A stretch of 64,000 nucleotides of DNA from Aliarcobacter vitoriensis (GTDB lineage Bacteria > Campylobacterota > Campylobacteria > Campylobacterales > Arcobacteraceae). The notes below the pieces were generated by a model. It was not told the origin of the DNA. It made no database searches and saw only the letters and a program-made list of their open reading frames with translations. This document shows positions 11,201-19,346 of the stretch, in pieces. Both the position numbers and the translations under genes were made by a program. Within the stretch, counting starts at the first letter, position 1, and each line of letters opens with the position of its first letter. The DNA lies in assembly GCF_003316695.1 (NCBI RefSeq), contig NZ_PDKB01000012.1, forward strand, positions 24,810 through 88,809, in the 5' to 3' direction.

Positions 11201-14200
11201 TAACAACATTTTCAAAAGCTCCTGATTGAGTAACACTTGAGATAGTTACATTATAAACTTCATCTCCTTCATAAGTAAAATCATCTTTTGTTATATTTGT
11301 GAAGTTTTCAGAACTTTTTCCACCAGTTATTGTTACACTTTTTACTATTGTAGATAAATCATCTTCCGTAAAATCTCCACTCTTTGCACTATAAGTTAAA
11401 TTTACAGTTACAGTTTGTCCAGCTGGTACTGTTACAAGATCTCCATTTTTATCAACTAAAGTTATAGTATGAACTAAATTCCCACCCTCAACAGTTGAAG
11501 GTGTTTTTGTAATTTTTACATAAACAGTATCTTCTTTTCCATAGCTTCCAGTTGTTGGATTATCTTCTCCAATACTTGTATCAGGTTGTTCTACTGTTGC
11601 TGGATTATCTGTAATAGTTGAAGTTACAGTATCTTGTGTAGTATCAATAGATGGTGATTCATAATTTGTGTTTATAGGATCTGTGATTTTAACTGTAAAT
11701 GTTTCATCATTATCTCTTACATAGTCATCATTTGTTTTTACTTTAAATACTTCTCCAATATTTACAGATTGATTTACCAAAGATTTATAATCCTCACTTC
11801 CATTTAATGGAGGAGTTTGAGATGTTCCACCTATTGCTGTACCATTTGCAGTATTTACTGTAACTTTTCCACTTTGAACCAATACTTTATCTTCACTATC
11901 AACAGCAACTGCTATATATGATAATTCTCCACTTTCAGGAGTTGTATTTGTGTTTTTATAGATTAATTTTCCATCTGTATCTGTAATATCTGCTAATGTT
12001 TGCCCTTTTTCTAAAGCAACCAGTACGATTTTTACAGGGTCTATATCTGTTTCTGTTCCTGAGTTTGTATTATCTTTTATTTCTGTAACGATATCTTTTT
12101 TATTTCCATCTTTATCACCAATATTTGAAGCAGTATATCCGTGAGTATTTTCTATTTCTGTAATTGTTAGTTTATATTTTTCACCATCATCTTTATATAC
12201 ATCATCATTTGTTTGAACTGTAAATGGCTCTGACTTTGATTTTCCTGCTTTAATAGTAATTTCAAACTCATCATCATTGTTGTATTGAGTATCCTCATTT
12301 TGCGTTGGATTTGTATTATTATGATTAAATTTAACTTTTACTTTTGTATCTGCTTCTACTTCTACCTCATTTCCATATTTATCTATAAATTTTACTGTAT
12401 ATGAAGCTGTGTCACCCTCATTTACAATTATGTCTCCTTCGATAATTGCATATATAGTATCTACTTTATCATATATAGTTGTTGTAACTGGATTTGGGTC
12501 TATTTTAACACTTTCATAATCACCTTTATATGAATTTGAATCTATTGTAACTGTATAGTGTTCTTCTCCTTCTGGCATATCATCTTTAAAAATATCTGTA
12601 CCAAAAGTAACTCCAAGTGAAATATTTGATTTAGAAGTATTATTAAAATCTTTATTTCCAGTTGTATCTGTATTATCACCAGTTTGACTTCCTGTTGCTG
12701 TTCCATTATGAAATTCAATATCTACTGTTCCAGTTTGAGTTTGTAATCTTGTATTATCATTAAAAACCGTTTCACCATCCTTAAATGCATATGCTATATA
12801 TTTAGCCTCTGTTCCTTCTGCAAATCTATTTGCTAATACATAATTTCCATTTGTATCTTTTATAACATTTCCATCTTTATCAGCTGCAAAAAGTTTTATA
12901 AGAACAATATCTTTATCTGATTCTTGATTGTGATTTGTTGGATCATTTGGATTATGTGGAGTTCCATTATTTGGATTACTATTATCGTAAATAGTTGTTA
13001 TTACTGGATTTGGGTCTATTTTTACATTTTCATATATTGGAGTACTTGGATGTGTGTATGAACTATCAATTATAGATACTTTATATTTTTCACCATTATC
13101 AGATATATAATCATCCAAAGTTTTTACTTCAAACACTTGCCCCAATGTTACAGTTTTTTGTGTTGATTCATAATCTAGTTTTGCATCATCTTTTGTGCCA
13201 GTTGTAAGTGCTGTATCATCAGCAGTTTTTATAGTCACTGTTCCTGATTGAAGTGAAGGAGATAAAACAGTTTGTGTTGTAAACTCTGTTGTATTTGGTT
13301 CAAATGCTAAAACCATATATTTTGCATTTGAACCTTCATTTACACTATTTACAAATGTATATTTATTTCCATCCATTATTGGGCTTCCAGTTTCATCGAC
13401 TGCAACTATTTTTAATATTACTTGTTCTTGATTTTTCTCTATTTTTCCATCATTTGGTTTATTTGGATCTGGATAACTTGGAGTTGGATTGTTTGGATTT
13501 TCTGGATTATAATTTGTAGGTTTACTATCATCTAAAATAGTTGTTGTAATATCTTTTTGATTTCCATTTTTATCACCTATTACTATATTCTCAAACTCAT
13601 TTGTTGTTTCCACTTGTGTTATTTCTAGCTTAAAATTTTCTCCATTATCAGCTAAATAATCATCTTTTGTTTCTACATCAAAAATTTCTGATTTTGAAGT
13701 TCCAGCTTTGATGATAATATCTTTTTTTATATATTCACCATCTTTATATTCTGTATCATCATTTGATGTTGAAATATTTTTATATACAACTGTTACTTTT
13801 GTATCTTTTGTTACAAATACAGGATTTCCATCTCTATCTATGATTTGAACTGTATAATTAGCTTTATCTCCCTCATTTACAGTTTTGTCTCCAGTGATTA
13901 CTACAAATACTGTATCTTCTTCTCCATAAGTTCCAGTTTCACTATCAGATTTATTTGGATCTAGTGGATTATTATTTGCTGGTGGATTATCTAAAATCGT
14001 TCCTACACCTTCTGGTTTTGAAACTACTACATTTCCTATTGGATTTGAAATAGTGATTTTCATATTTTCACCATTGTCAGATAAATAATCATCTACTACT
14101 GGAACTTTTATTTGTACACTTGTACTTCCAGAAGGGATTGTTATATTTCCTTCAACATCACGATAATCTTTTCCATTTTCTGCTGTATTTTGTGAAGTTT

Positions 14201-14996
14201 TATAGTTAAATGATATATTTTCTCTTGTTGGTTGATCTATAGTCACTGTGAATATCAAGAAACCTTCACTTTCATAAACTGTTACATCATCTACGCCTAA
14301 AGTTACTAAAGGAAGTGGTTCTTCAGGAATTACAGGTACAACTGGAGTTGGAATTGGTGTTACTATTGGTGGAGTAACATTTTCTATTGGAGTTGAAGTT
14401 GGTCTATCTATTGGAATTGTAACGATTGGAGTTGTGTTACCTAAAGGTTTTGAGTTTAATTTATCATAATCATCACCTTTTTCTACCTCTTTATAAGTTT
14501 GAGTTTTTACCCATGATTTTTTTCTCAAATCACTTATAACATCTACAATATCTCCATTTCTAGAAGCAAAAGTACCTATACTTCCTTCAGTAACTTCTTC
14601 CTCTTCTTCCCCTGCTGTTGTTTCTTCTTCTGTAATATCTATAACATCATCAAAATCAGCATCTCTTAAATCACTCCATACATTAGCAATCTCATTGTGA
14701 GCGTCTAAAACTTGCTCCATTGATTCTCTTGTAAAAAATAGCTCCTCATTTCCAAATGCTGTTTCAATCAAAGAACTATCTATAAGTTGTTTTTGTCCTT
14801 GCATTAAAACAATTACATCATTTCCATCTAAAAGAATCTCTATTTTAGAAGAGTTTGAATTCAAAATATCACCATATACCGTGTCATTTTCAAAAACTAC
14901 ATCTCCCACTTTCAACTCTTTTATATTTCCATTGTGATCTTTTACTAAAAACTTTCCATTTTCTATTGATTGTACTTTTCCAGCTTGAGTTGCCAT
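5295..14996 (-). CDS. Giant repeat adhesin (BapA/LapA-type), type I secretion candidate
   Basis: 3233 residues. Residues 1-110 resemble the N-terminal retention module of LapA/BapA adhesins (GKVQSIENGKFLVKD, VGDVVFENDTVYG), followed by an acidic stretch and a Pro-rich linker (about 185-230). Seven Calx-beta/Ig-like modules follow, each closing with a Ca-binding-type motif such as DDYLSDNGE, DDYLADNGE or DDVYKDDGE. Cadherin/VCBS-like modules then run to the end. The last 100 residues (DGSDIVSFKDEANKTWSKNG, ending in EQIIL) resemble the type I secretion tail of Campylobacterota adhesins. I see no RTX nonapeptide block and no di-alanine LapG site; the nearest sequence is TTAG near residue 140. 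The ATG start follows AAAAGGA. No type I exporter lies in the window. Confidence 0.9.
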   Translation of the reverse strand: MATQAGKVQSIENGKFLVKDHNGNIKELKVGDVVFENDTVYGDILNSNSSKIEILLDGNDVIVLMQGQKQLIDSSLIETAFGNEELFFTRESMEQVLDAHNEIANVWSDLRDADFDDVIDITEEETTAGEEEEEVTEGSIGTFASRNGDIVDVISDLRKKSWVKTQTYKEVEKGDDYDKLNSKPLGNTTPIVTIPIDRPTSTPIENVTPPIVTPIPTPVVPVIPEEPLPLVTLGVDDVTVYESEGFLIFTVTIDQPTRENISFNYKTSQNTAENGKDYRDVEGNITIPSGSTSVQIKVPVVDDYLSDNGENMKITISNPIGNVVVSKPEGVGTILDNPPANNNPLDPNKSDSETGTYGEEDTVFVVITGDKTVNEGDKANYTVQIIDRDGNPVFVTKDTKVTVVYKNISTSNDDTEYKDGEYIKKDIIIKAGTSKSEIFDVETKDDYLADNGENFKLEITQVETTNEFENIVIGDKNGNQKDITTTILDDSKPTNYNPENPNNPTPSYPDPNKPNDGKIEKNQEQVILKIVAVDETGSPIMDGNKYTFVNSVNEGSNAKYMVLAFEPNTTEFTTQTVLSPSLQSGTVTIKTADDTALTTGTKDDAKLDYESTQKTVTLGQVFEVKTLDDYISDNGEKYKVSIIDSSYTHPSTPIYENVKIDPNPVITTIYDNSNPNNGTPHNPNDPTNHNQESDKDIVLIKLFAADKDGNVIKDTNGNYVLANRFAEGTEAKYIAYAFKDGETVFNDNTRLQTQTGTVDIEFHNGTATGSQTGDNTDTTGNKDFNNTSKSNISLGVTFGTDIFKDDMPEGEEHYTVTIDSNSYKGDYESVKIDPNPVTTTIYDKVDTIYAIIEGDIIVNEGDTASYTVKFIDKYGNEVEVEADTKVKVKFNHNNTNPTQNEDTQYNNDDEFEITIKAGKSKSEPFTVQTNDDVYKDDGEKYKLTITEIENTHGYTASNIGDKDGNKKDIVTEIKDNTNSGTETDIDPVKIVLVALEKGQTLADITDTDGKLIYKNTNTTPESGELSYIAVAVDSEDKVLVQSGKVTVNTANGTAIGGTSQTPPLNGSEDYKSLVNQSVNIGEVFKVKTNDDYVRDNDETFTVKITDPINTNYESPSIDTTQDTVTSTITDNPATVEQPDTSIGEDNPTTGSYGKEDTVYVKITKTPSTVEGGNLVHTITLVDKNGDLVTVPAGQTVTVNLTYSAKSGDFTEDDLSTIVKSVTITGGKSSENFTNITKDDFTYEGDEVYNVTISSVTQSGAFENVVMGDKDGNYKSTTGTIKDGVTIYKDGAYIDPENAIVDEDRFDVTNHNSKISNEDGNASDGTNTYQGQYLNIIKPNTDNNYSLIFDGNPTVYKGDKDSGVAFNYEDSRGTSLQSGGQVIHYQTIGNKIIGYVGSYVGNNEVAQANKVFEITLNKDSSLQTGANPNKITKDNYTYTQYKNIDHPVAGASTDSINDDNITFEFGFKITDQGSTSDVVKFKVTVNDSLPKTSGWTEEVNEDESVKIVISPESFAGGYIEIANGTINGGELVYYKLGKTTSGDIVTNVDIFDPNNLNKKVGELTTEGDGTVLFTPSIDYSNYDYTKNPSFSYKVSDFDGDTAGAKVEIKVKPVADAPTITFDTTKGTMSGNTFLVTTKEDNENNNEGSHKVDLGLKVPALSKDQTDLDSGKGDNPERNGEITLTFTNGDKLTGAKIFNGSSEVANITTANQEIKVVIVKTSGQENIDTTYHHSGTLPAKGGNVLYLTKSEYESLKIQHAEDNDTDIKITIKVTSYEVDDSGIPLDKTTYGNQVEKETTADMIVKINPVTDDINLIFDTATGGTISQTTRENDTFTFTDKIKEGSGEINLKSILSNTSGGIGATPDLDGSEKRTYTISGIPEGTIVKIGDTEAVTDKDGKATLTFKDAQNKLLDPEFTMKFPEHFGGGVKATITLSVYDKGVDSTDIAGAVKTQIVYLNLDVEPVATETTADLNTFQVAQAIGYEDAGRSNGNSATPNSSIDQPQNGIPLNIKVSSTDTDGSEKANVKIENIPTGAVIYYDGAVVTQSPAGTIIINEFDNAKSLVFIPPFNDDSDYKLKVSVQFVDTVTYNDNSTETKTSEWSGTKDIDVIVKNVADAPIGTDIAGTLVGGKTNEYTLTTNATEDTPLNLKSIYTDSTKLASSDNSEELTVRIKFADGSGVVLDENGNPYKIDDGEYVVKVSDIQNDKVNIKFPHNFSGNTSFDLTYVTTEKAGENDSKTWHTDKINIFVKQEVDGKLQTQSTATEDIGDNYIAGIDSHTGKSFYKLDLGVIDNDGDNDEYIDSVTFTVPTSGYELYIVDGTTYTKIDSSNNTIAKENLGKVYVKVSEHFSGDVNIGIYKYVIKDKTNNTLDEITKEVTNENIHTLTINPVTDKPTIGVNSTTTTTSDKVSVSNENKTITVSDNGAEFTVNVNTTSDDKDNSEIVQRIEITGVPKGVEVVGAKFEGYKNGSGVWIITPSGDDSTKIDDNGAFSDIKFIVHNGADFNNRTVTIKTFTKDGTASEENAFVNITLNDSRAYKDGNGTDVLPDFTLTPKETAISEDMENLKVGDLFTVTDATNTNITQDYSWAVTFTDIPAGSEVKGLDGRSVYSYVEGEKTYYVVSGGPNGTSGDIQTELNKVQIILPKDKNSQQVGDLKESFSITGTISTTKDGTSYQSPESKIENRDIIPVTDKMTISITASDIDEDGKTNVSINLSNPSDATKTILGNTITITVTENWNDKSQTSGTVGGELTGTGVVKGTPSIVGDKVTTTYTITKDNGNFELDSEGKLLINGLEYIPATNRDGNVKFEVSVQNKEGSSITLNSKGETTINVNPVIDMVLNSTTVIATGIEDKKIDGINLGNPVKLEIKSEAFVDQSEKFGSIILDEVPNGFTVWYKNDSGTLVMATNIGKSGNGTFDLTPNVSGDTSTHRNKWLIPVVGNSGAMPEIYINAPENWAGDFDFKAQFTLKEQNLTTTEKIVVDITGKIIPVADGVTIDPTLTFGKAFEWVDLKLNANMKDVDGSETMSLELSGLSAGAMFKIGNDVLTSSAVWDDSSSKWTISGIKYDEINKIEFMNDKTVDSVSVKAWTQEIDKDGKSFETDILSDMTAEKTFKADLKDVGGILSLEEKVNLDFSNLSTDSLKGINTIDLSITGENKLENLKLDDILKMTNDKGELTIKGDGSDIVSFKDEANKTWSKNGTETIDSKTFDIYSNSGNSDVKVKVEQSIQEQIIL

Positions 14997-15051
14997 AAAT
15001 ATCCTTTTAATATTTAGATTTTTAAAGATATTATCTTATTTTATTTTCTAA

Positions 15052-15077
15052 AAATAGTACCCCTTCGGGTACTATTT
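15052..15077. promoter_or_regulatory. Strong 11-bp hairpin in the adhesin/ccsBA divergent spacer
   Basis: AAATAGTACCC and GGGTACTATTT are perfectly complementary around a CTTC loop. It lies 55 bp upstream of the adhesin start and 117 bp upstream of ccsBA, where no gene is expected to end. On the minus strand it is followed by a short T-rich run, so it could be an attenuator in the adhesin leader or the end of a small RNA. Confidence 0.6.
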
Positions 15078-15193
15078 AGTGTTTTTAAATTTCTAAACCT
15101 TTTATAATTAATATTTTATTAGATAATATTTCATTAACTAAGAGTTAAACTATTAGTTATAGAATCTCGTAAAAATCTAATAAAGGATACTTT

Positions 15194-17944
15194 TTGAATT
15201 TAAAAAATATTATGTTTTCTTTTAAAACCACCCTACTTTTATTCGCTATTTTGGGTATTGGTGCTGGAGTTGCAACATTTATAGAAAATGACTATGGTAC
15301 TTCATCAGCTAGAGTTTTAGTATATAATAGTATTTGGTATGAAGTTATTATGGTTTTAACTACAGTAAACTTGTTAGGAATAATCTATAAATTTAAAATG
15401 TGGAAAAATCTTCCAAGATTTTTATTTCACTTCTCTTTTGTAGTTATTTTACTAGGTGCGATTATTACTAGATATATAGGCTATGAAGGTGTTATGCAAA
15501 TACCTGAAGGTGCTACAACAAATCAAATGATCTCATTGGAACCATATCTTCAAGTAACAGTAAAAGAAGGTGAAAAAGTAGTAGCTTATGAAGAGTATCA
15601 AAAAGAGTTTACTTCACTTCTTCCTGAAATAAATAACTTTTCTCATACAATATCTTTTGAGAACAATAATTTAGTTTTAGATTATAAAAATTTTCAATTT
15701 GAAAAAAAAGAACAAGCTAGTATGGGATTATTGAGCCTTGAAGTTAGTTTAAATGATAAAAAAGAGTTAATAAGAGTTCCAGGGCAAAGAGGACAAATGG
15801 GAATGCCAAGAGAACTAACATTTGATAAATATAGTGTTACTTTAGAATATGGCTCAAAATTTATTGAACTACCTTTTGCTATAAGATTAAATGAGTTCCA
15901 ATTAGACAGATATCCTGGAAGTATGGCTCCATCATCTTATGCTAGTGAAGTTACAGTTATAAAAGATGATAAAACTTATGATTATAGAATTTTTATGAAT
16001 AGAACACTAAGTGAAGGTAATTTCTTATTCTTTCAAAGTTCATATTTCCCTGATGAAACAGGAACTGTTCTATCTGTAAACAATGACCCAGGTAAATGGC
16101 CAACATATTTTGGATATTTTCTACTTACATTGGGTCTTGCTTTAAACTTCTTTGATAAAAAATCAAGATTTAGAAAACTTATAAAATATGTTGGAGATAA
16201 AAATCTAGCTAGTTTTGTATTAGCACTCTGTATTAGCGTAGCGATCCCGCTACATGCCGTTGAGCCAAAAATTGAAAAAAGTACAGAAGAAACAATATCT
16301 ATCACTGTTGATTATCTAAATAAACTAAAAGATGAATCTGCTATAACAGCTGACAAATTTGGACATTTAATAGTTCAAAGTAGTGGTGGAAGAATGAAAC
16401 CATTGGCTACTTTAAATAGAGAAATAATTCAAAAATTAAGCGGAAGAGCAACTTTTTTAGGAATGGATGCAAACCAAATAATTCTAGGAATGTTATCGCG
16501 TCCAGATGTATGGAAAGATGTAAAAATCATAAAAATACAAACTCCAAAGCTAAAAAAATTTTTAGGTATTGATGAAAGTGAGAAATATATATCTTTTTCA
16601 GAAGCATTTAATGAAAAAGGTGAATATATATTAACACAAGAATCAGAAAAAGCATTTCAAACAAAGCCAATAGAAAGAGGAACTTATGAAAAGGATATCA
16701 TAAAAGTTGAAGAAAAATTAAATATCATATATTCAGTTTTTAATGGTGCTTTATTAAACATATTTCCTAGAGTTTATGATGAACATAGCCCAGATGATAA
16801 TTTCAAATGGTATTCTCCAATAGAAGCTATGCAAGAGTTTACAGGACAAAATCAAGCAGCAATAAACTCTGTTATTCGTGGATTAATGAACTCTTTAGTT
16901 GAAGAAGATTGGGAAAGTTCAAATAACTATATTGATATGATATCTTTATATCAAGATAAAGTTGGAGATGATATAAAACCATCAAAATCAAAAGTTAATG
17001 CAGAAATAATTTTTAACAAAATAGATATATTCTTTAATTTAACTTTTGCTTATATGATTTTAGGTTTTATTATGGTTGTATTAGCTTTTGTTATTATTTT
17101 TAAACCAGAATTTAAAGTACAAAAAACAACAAAAATAATATTTATAATACTATCTATTTTATTTGCAATTCAAACATTTGGTATGGGATACAGATGGTAT
17201 TTATCAGGACATGCTCCATGGAGTGATATTTACGAAACATTAGTTTATATATCTTGGTCAGCTATTTTTGCTGGAGTAATCTTCTTTAGAAAATCATTAC
17301 TAGCTTTAGGAGCAGCTGTTATAATTGCAGGAATTTTTATGTTTACTGCTCACTTAACGGATGTTGATCCACAAATTACAACTTTAGTTCCAGTTTTAAA
17401 ATCTTACTGGCTAACTATTCACGTATCTATTTTAACTGCTTCTTATGGATTCTTTGGATTGAGTGCAATATTGGGGTTTCTAACTTTAATTATGTTTATT
17501 TTTAGAAAAAACAAACCTCACTTAGATGATATTATCAAACATATTAGTGCAATCAATGAAATCTCTTTAATTATTGGTTTAGCTTGTATAACAATAGGAA
17601 ATTTCCTTGGTGGAGTTTGGGCAAATGAATCTTGGGGAAGATACTGGGGATGGGATCCAAAAGAGACTTGGGCTTATGTTTCAATCATAGTTTATGCATT
17701 TGTTATTCACTTAAGATTTGTAAAATCTCTAAATACTCCTTATGTTTTGGCTTCTGCATCACTTTTAGCATTTAGTTCAATTATGATGACATATTTAGGA
17801 GTAAATTTCTATCTTTCAGGAATGCACTCTTATGCAACAGGAGATCCTGTACCTATTCCAACTTGGGCTTATGTGACAGTTATAACAGCATTTTTAGCTA
17901 TAATTTTAGCTTATAAGAATAGAAGCTTAAAAAGTATAGAATAA
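15194..17944 (+). CDS. ccsBA: Fused cytochrome c synthetase CcsBA (system II)
   Basis: 916 residues, the full-length ResB/CcsB-CcsA fusion found in Campylobacterota. It carries heme to the periplasm and attaches it to the CXXCH motifs of apocytochromes c. The N-terminal half has several membrane helices and a periplasmic ResB domain. The C-terminal CcsA half has multiple helices with the heme-binding WWD motif (WGRYWGWDPKETWAY) and flanking histidines (SGHAPW, LTIHVSIL, SGMHSYA). The TTG start at 15194 is preceded by AAGGA at 7-base spacing. A small cytochrome c in this window (39442) is a likely client. Confidence 0.95.
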   Translation: MNLKNIMFSFKTTLLLFAILGIGAGVATFIENDYGTSSARVLVYNSIWYEVIMVLTTVNLLGIIYKFKMWKNLPRFLFHFSFVVILLGAIITRYIGYEGVMQIPEGATTNQMISLEPYLQVTVKEGEKVVAYEEYQKEFTSLLPEINNFSHTISFENNNLVLDYKNFQFEKKEQASMGLLSLEVSLNDKKELIRVPGQRGQMGMPRELTFDKYSVTLEYGSKFIELPFAIRLNEFQLDRYPGSMAPSSYASEVTVIKDDKTYDYRIFMNRTLSEGNFLFFQSSYFPDETGTVLSVNNDPGKWPTYFGYFLLTLGLALNFFDKKSRFRKLIKYVGDKNLASFVLALCISVAIPLHAVEPKIEKSTEETISITVDYLNKLKDESAITADKFGHLIVQSSGGRMKPLATLNREIIQKLSGRATFLGMDANQIILGMLSRPDVWKDVKIIKIQTPKLKKFLGIDESEKYISFSEAFNEKGEYILTQESEKAFQTKPIERGTYEKDIIKVEEKLNIIYSVFNGALLNIFPRVYDEHSPDDNFKWYSPIEAMQEFTGQNQAAINSVIRGLMNSLVEEDWESSNNYIDMISLYQDKVGDDIKPSKSKVNAEIIFNKIDIFFNLTFAYMILGFIMVVLAFVIIFKPEFKVQKTTKIIFIILSILFAIQTFGMGYRWYLSGHAPWSDIYETLVYISWSAIFAGVIFFRKSLLALGAAVIIAGIFMFTAHLTDVDPQITTLVPVLKSYWLTIHVSILTASYGFFGLSAILGFLTLIMFIFRKNKPHLDDIIKHISAINEISLIIGLACITIGNFLGGVWANESWGRYWGWDPKETWAYVSIIVYAFVIHLRFVKSLNTPYVLASASLLAFSSIMMTYLGVNFYLSGMHSYATGDPVPIPTWAYVTVITAFLAIILAYKNRSLKSIE

Positions 17945-17963
17945 AAGTTAATAAATCAAAAAT

Positions 17964-17990
17964 AAAAAGGGCTTAATTGCCCTTTTTTAT
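17964..17990 (+). terminator. Rho-independent terminator after ccsBA
   Basis: AAAAAGGGC, loop TTAATT, GCCCTTTTTT with a T tract, 20 bp after the ccsBA stop. Confidence 0.85.
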
Positions 17991-18016
17991 TTTATACCAT
18001 ATAAAAAAGGAAAAAT

Positions 18017-19303
18017 ATGTCAAAAATAATAGATATATTTAAAGAAATTACTAGTATTCCTAGATGTTCAGGAACTCATCAGCCATTTATAAAATATATT
18101 CAAAAGTTAGCAAAAGAGTTTGATTATATTTGCTTAGTTGATGAAGAAAAAAATATTTTATGCAAAAAACTAAACTCAAAAGCTAAAATAGTTTTTCAAT
18201 CTCACTATGATATTGTTTGTTTAAAAGAAAATTGTGTTCCACAAATAGTTGAAGAAAATGATATTTTGAAAGCAGCAGACTCCACTTTAGGAGCAGATAA
18301 TGGAATTGGTTGTTCTTATATGATATCTTTAATGTCTGAAAACTTTGATGGAGAGTTTTTATTTACAAGTGATGAAGAGATAGGGCTAATAGGTGCAAAT
18401 AGTTTAAATTTACCTATAAATGCACAATATATGCTAAATCTTGATAGTGAAGAAGAAGCTGAAATTTGCATAGGTTGTGCTGGTGGAGTTGATATTATTG
18501 CTAAGAATTCAAATAAAAAAATTGTTCCAAATAGCGAAAATCTTAAACTTTATGAAATAAGTATTTTCAATCTTCAAGGTGGTCATAGTGGAGTTGATAT
18601 AGATAAAAATATACCAAATGCTATAAAACTTCTTGTACAAAGTATAAAAGGGTGTGAAGGAAAACTTCTTGATATAAATGGTGGGGAGAGAATAAACTCT
18701 ATTCCTGCAAATGCAAAAGCAATTATTGCTTCAAAAAATATTCCACAAAAAACACATCAAAATATGAATATTATAGAAATAGATACAAAAAGTGAACATC
18801 TTAATATCTATGATGATAGAGTAATTGATTTTATTTATAACTTTTCAAATGGAGTTAGAGAGTTTAATAATGAACTAAATGTAGTTCAAGACTCTATAAA
18901 TTTAGCTATTATAAATACTTCAATAGATGAGATTACTATTGAAATAAGTGCTAGATCAATGTCAAATGAAAACTTAGATAATCTAAAAAATAGAACAAAA
19001 GAAGAACTTGAAAATCTTGCATTTAGTGTAGAAACTTTTGGAAAATATCCAGCTTGGAAGCCAGATATAAATGACTTTACAAAAAAAGTTTTAGATATTT
19101 ATCAAACATTTAATAAAAACTCTTCTTTAAGAGCAATCCATGCTGGTTTAGAGTGTGCTATTTTCAAAGATAAGCTACCAAATCTTAAAATTGCATCTAT
19201 TGGTCCAACTATAAAATTTCCTCACTCAAAAAAAGAGTTTGTATATAAAAAATCTATTGAAAATGTTTATGAAGTAGTTAAAAAAATCTCTGCTAGTGTA
19301 TAG
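18017..19303 (+). CDS. pepD: M20-family aminoacyl-histidine dipeptidase (PepD-like)
   Basis: 428 residues. A zinc-dependent peptidase of the PepD group, expected to split Xaa-His and related dipeptides in the cytoplasm. The M20 metal and catalytic residues can be followed: SHYD (His63, Asp65), GADNG (Asp94), DEEIG (Glu pair), LDSEE, and the late HAGLECA histidine. The GGHSG lid-domain motif is also present. It is preceded by AAAGGAAAA at a good ribosome-binding distance, follows the ccsBA terminator and ends at its own terminator, so it appears monocistronic. Confidence 0.9.
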   Translation: MSKIIDIFKEITSIPRCSGTHQPFIKYIQKLAKEFDYICLVDEEKNILCKKLNSKAKIVFQSHYDIVCLKENCVPQIVEENDILKAADSTLGADNGIGCSYMISLMSENFDGEFLFTSDEEIGLIGANSLNLPINAQYMLNLDSEEEAEICIGCAGGVDIIAKNSNKKIVPNSENLKLYEISIFNLQGGHSGVDIDKNIPNAIKLLVQSIKGCEGKLLDINGGERINSIPANAKAIIASKNIPQKTHQNMNIIEIDTKSEHLNIYDDRVIDFIYNFSNGVREFNNELNVVQDSINLAIINTSIDEITIEISARSMSNENLDNLKNRTKEELENLAFSVETFGKYPAWKPDINDFTKKVLDIYQTFNKNSSLRAIHAGLECAIFKDKLPNLKIASIGPTIKFPHSKKEFVYKKSIENVYEVVKKISASV

Positions 19304-19307
19304 TTTG

Positions 19308-19332
19308 AGAACTAGGAATAAATCCTAGTTCT
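19308..19332. terminator. Bidirectional terminator between pepD and the chemoreceptor gene
   Basis: AGAACTAGGA / TCCTAGTTCT perfect 10-bp arms with a 5-base loop, between convergent genes. Confidence 0.75.
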
Positions 19333-19346
19333 TAAGTATATTTAAT

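Noticed and set aside
5368..13519. Many short + strand frames under the adhesin gene
   Set aside because: They are antisense shadows of a low-complexity repetitive gene, without ribosome-binding sites or family resemblance.
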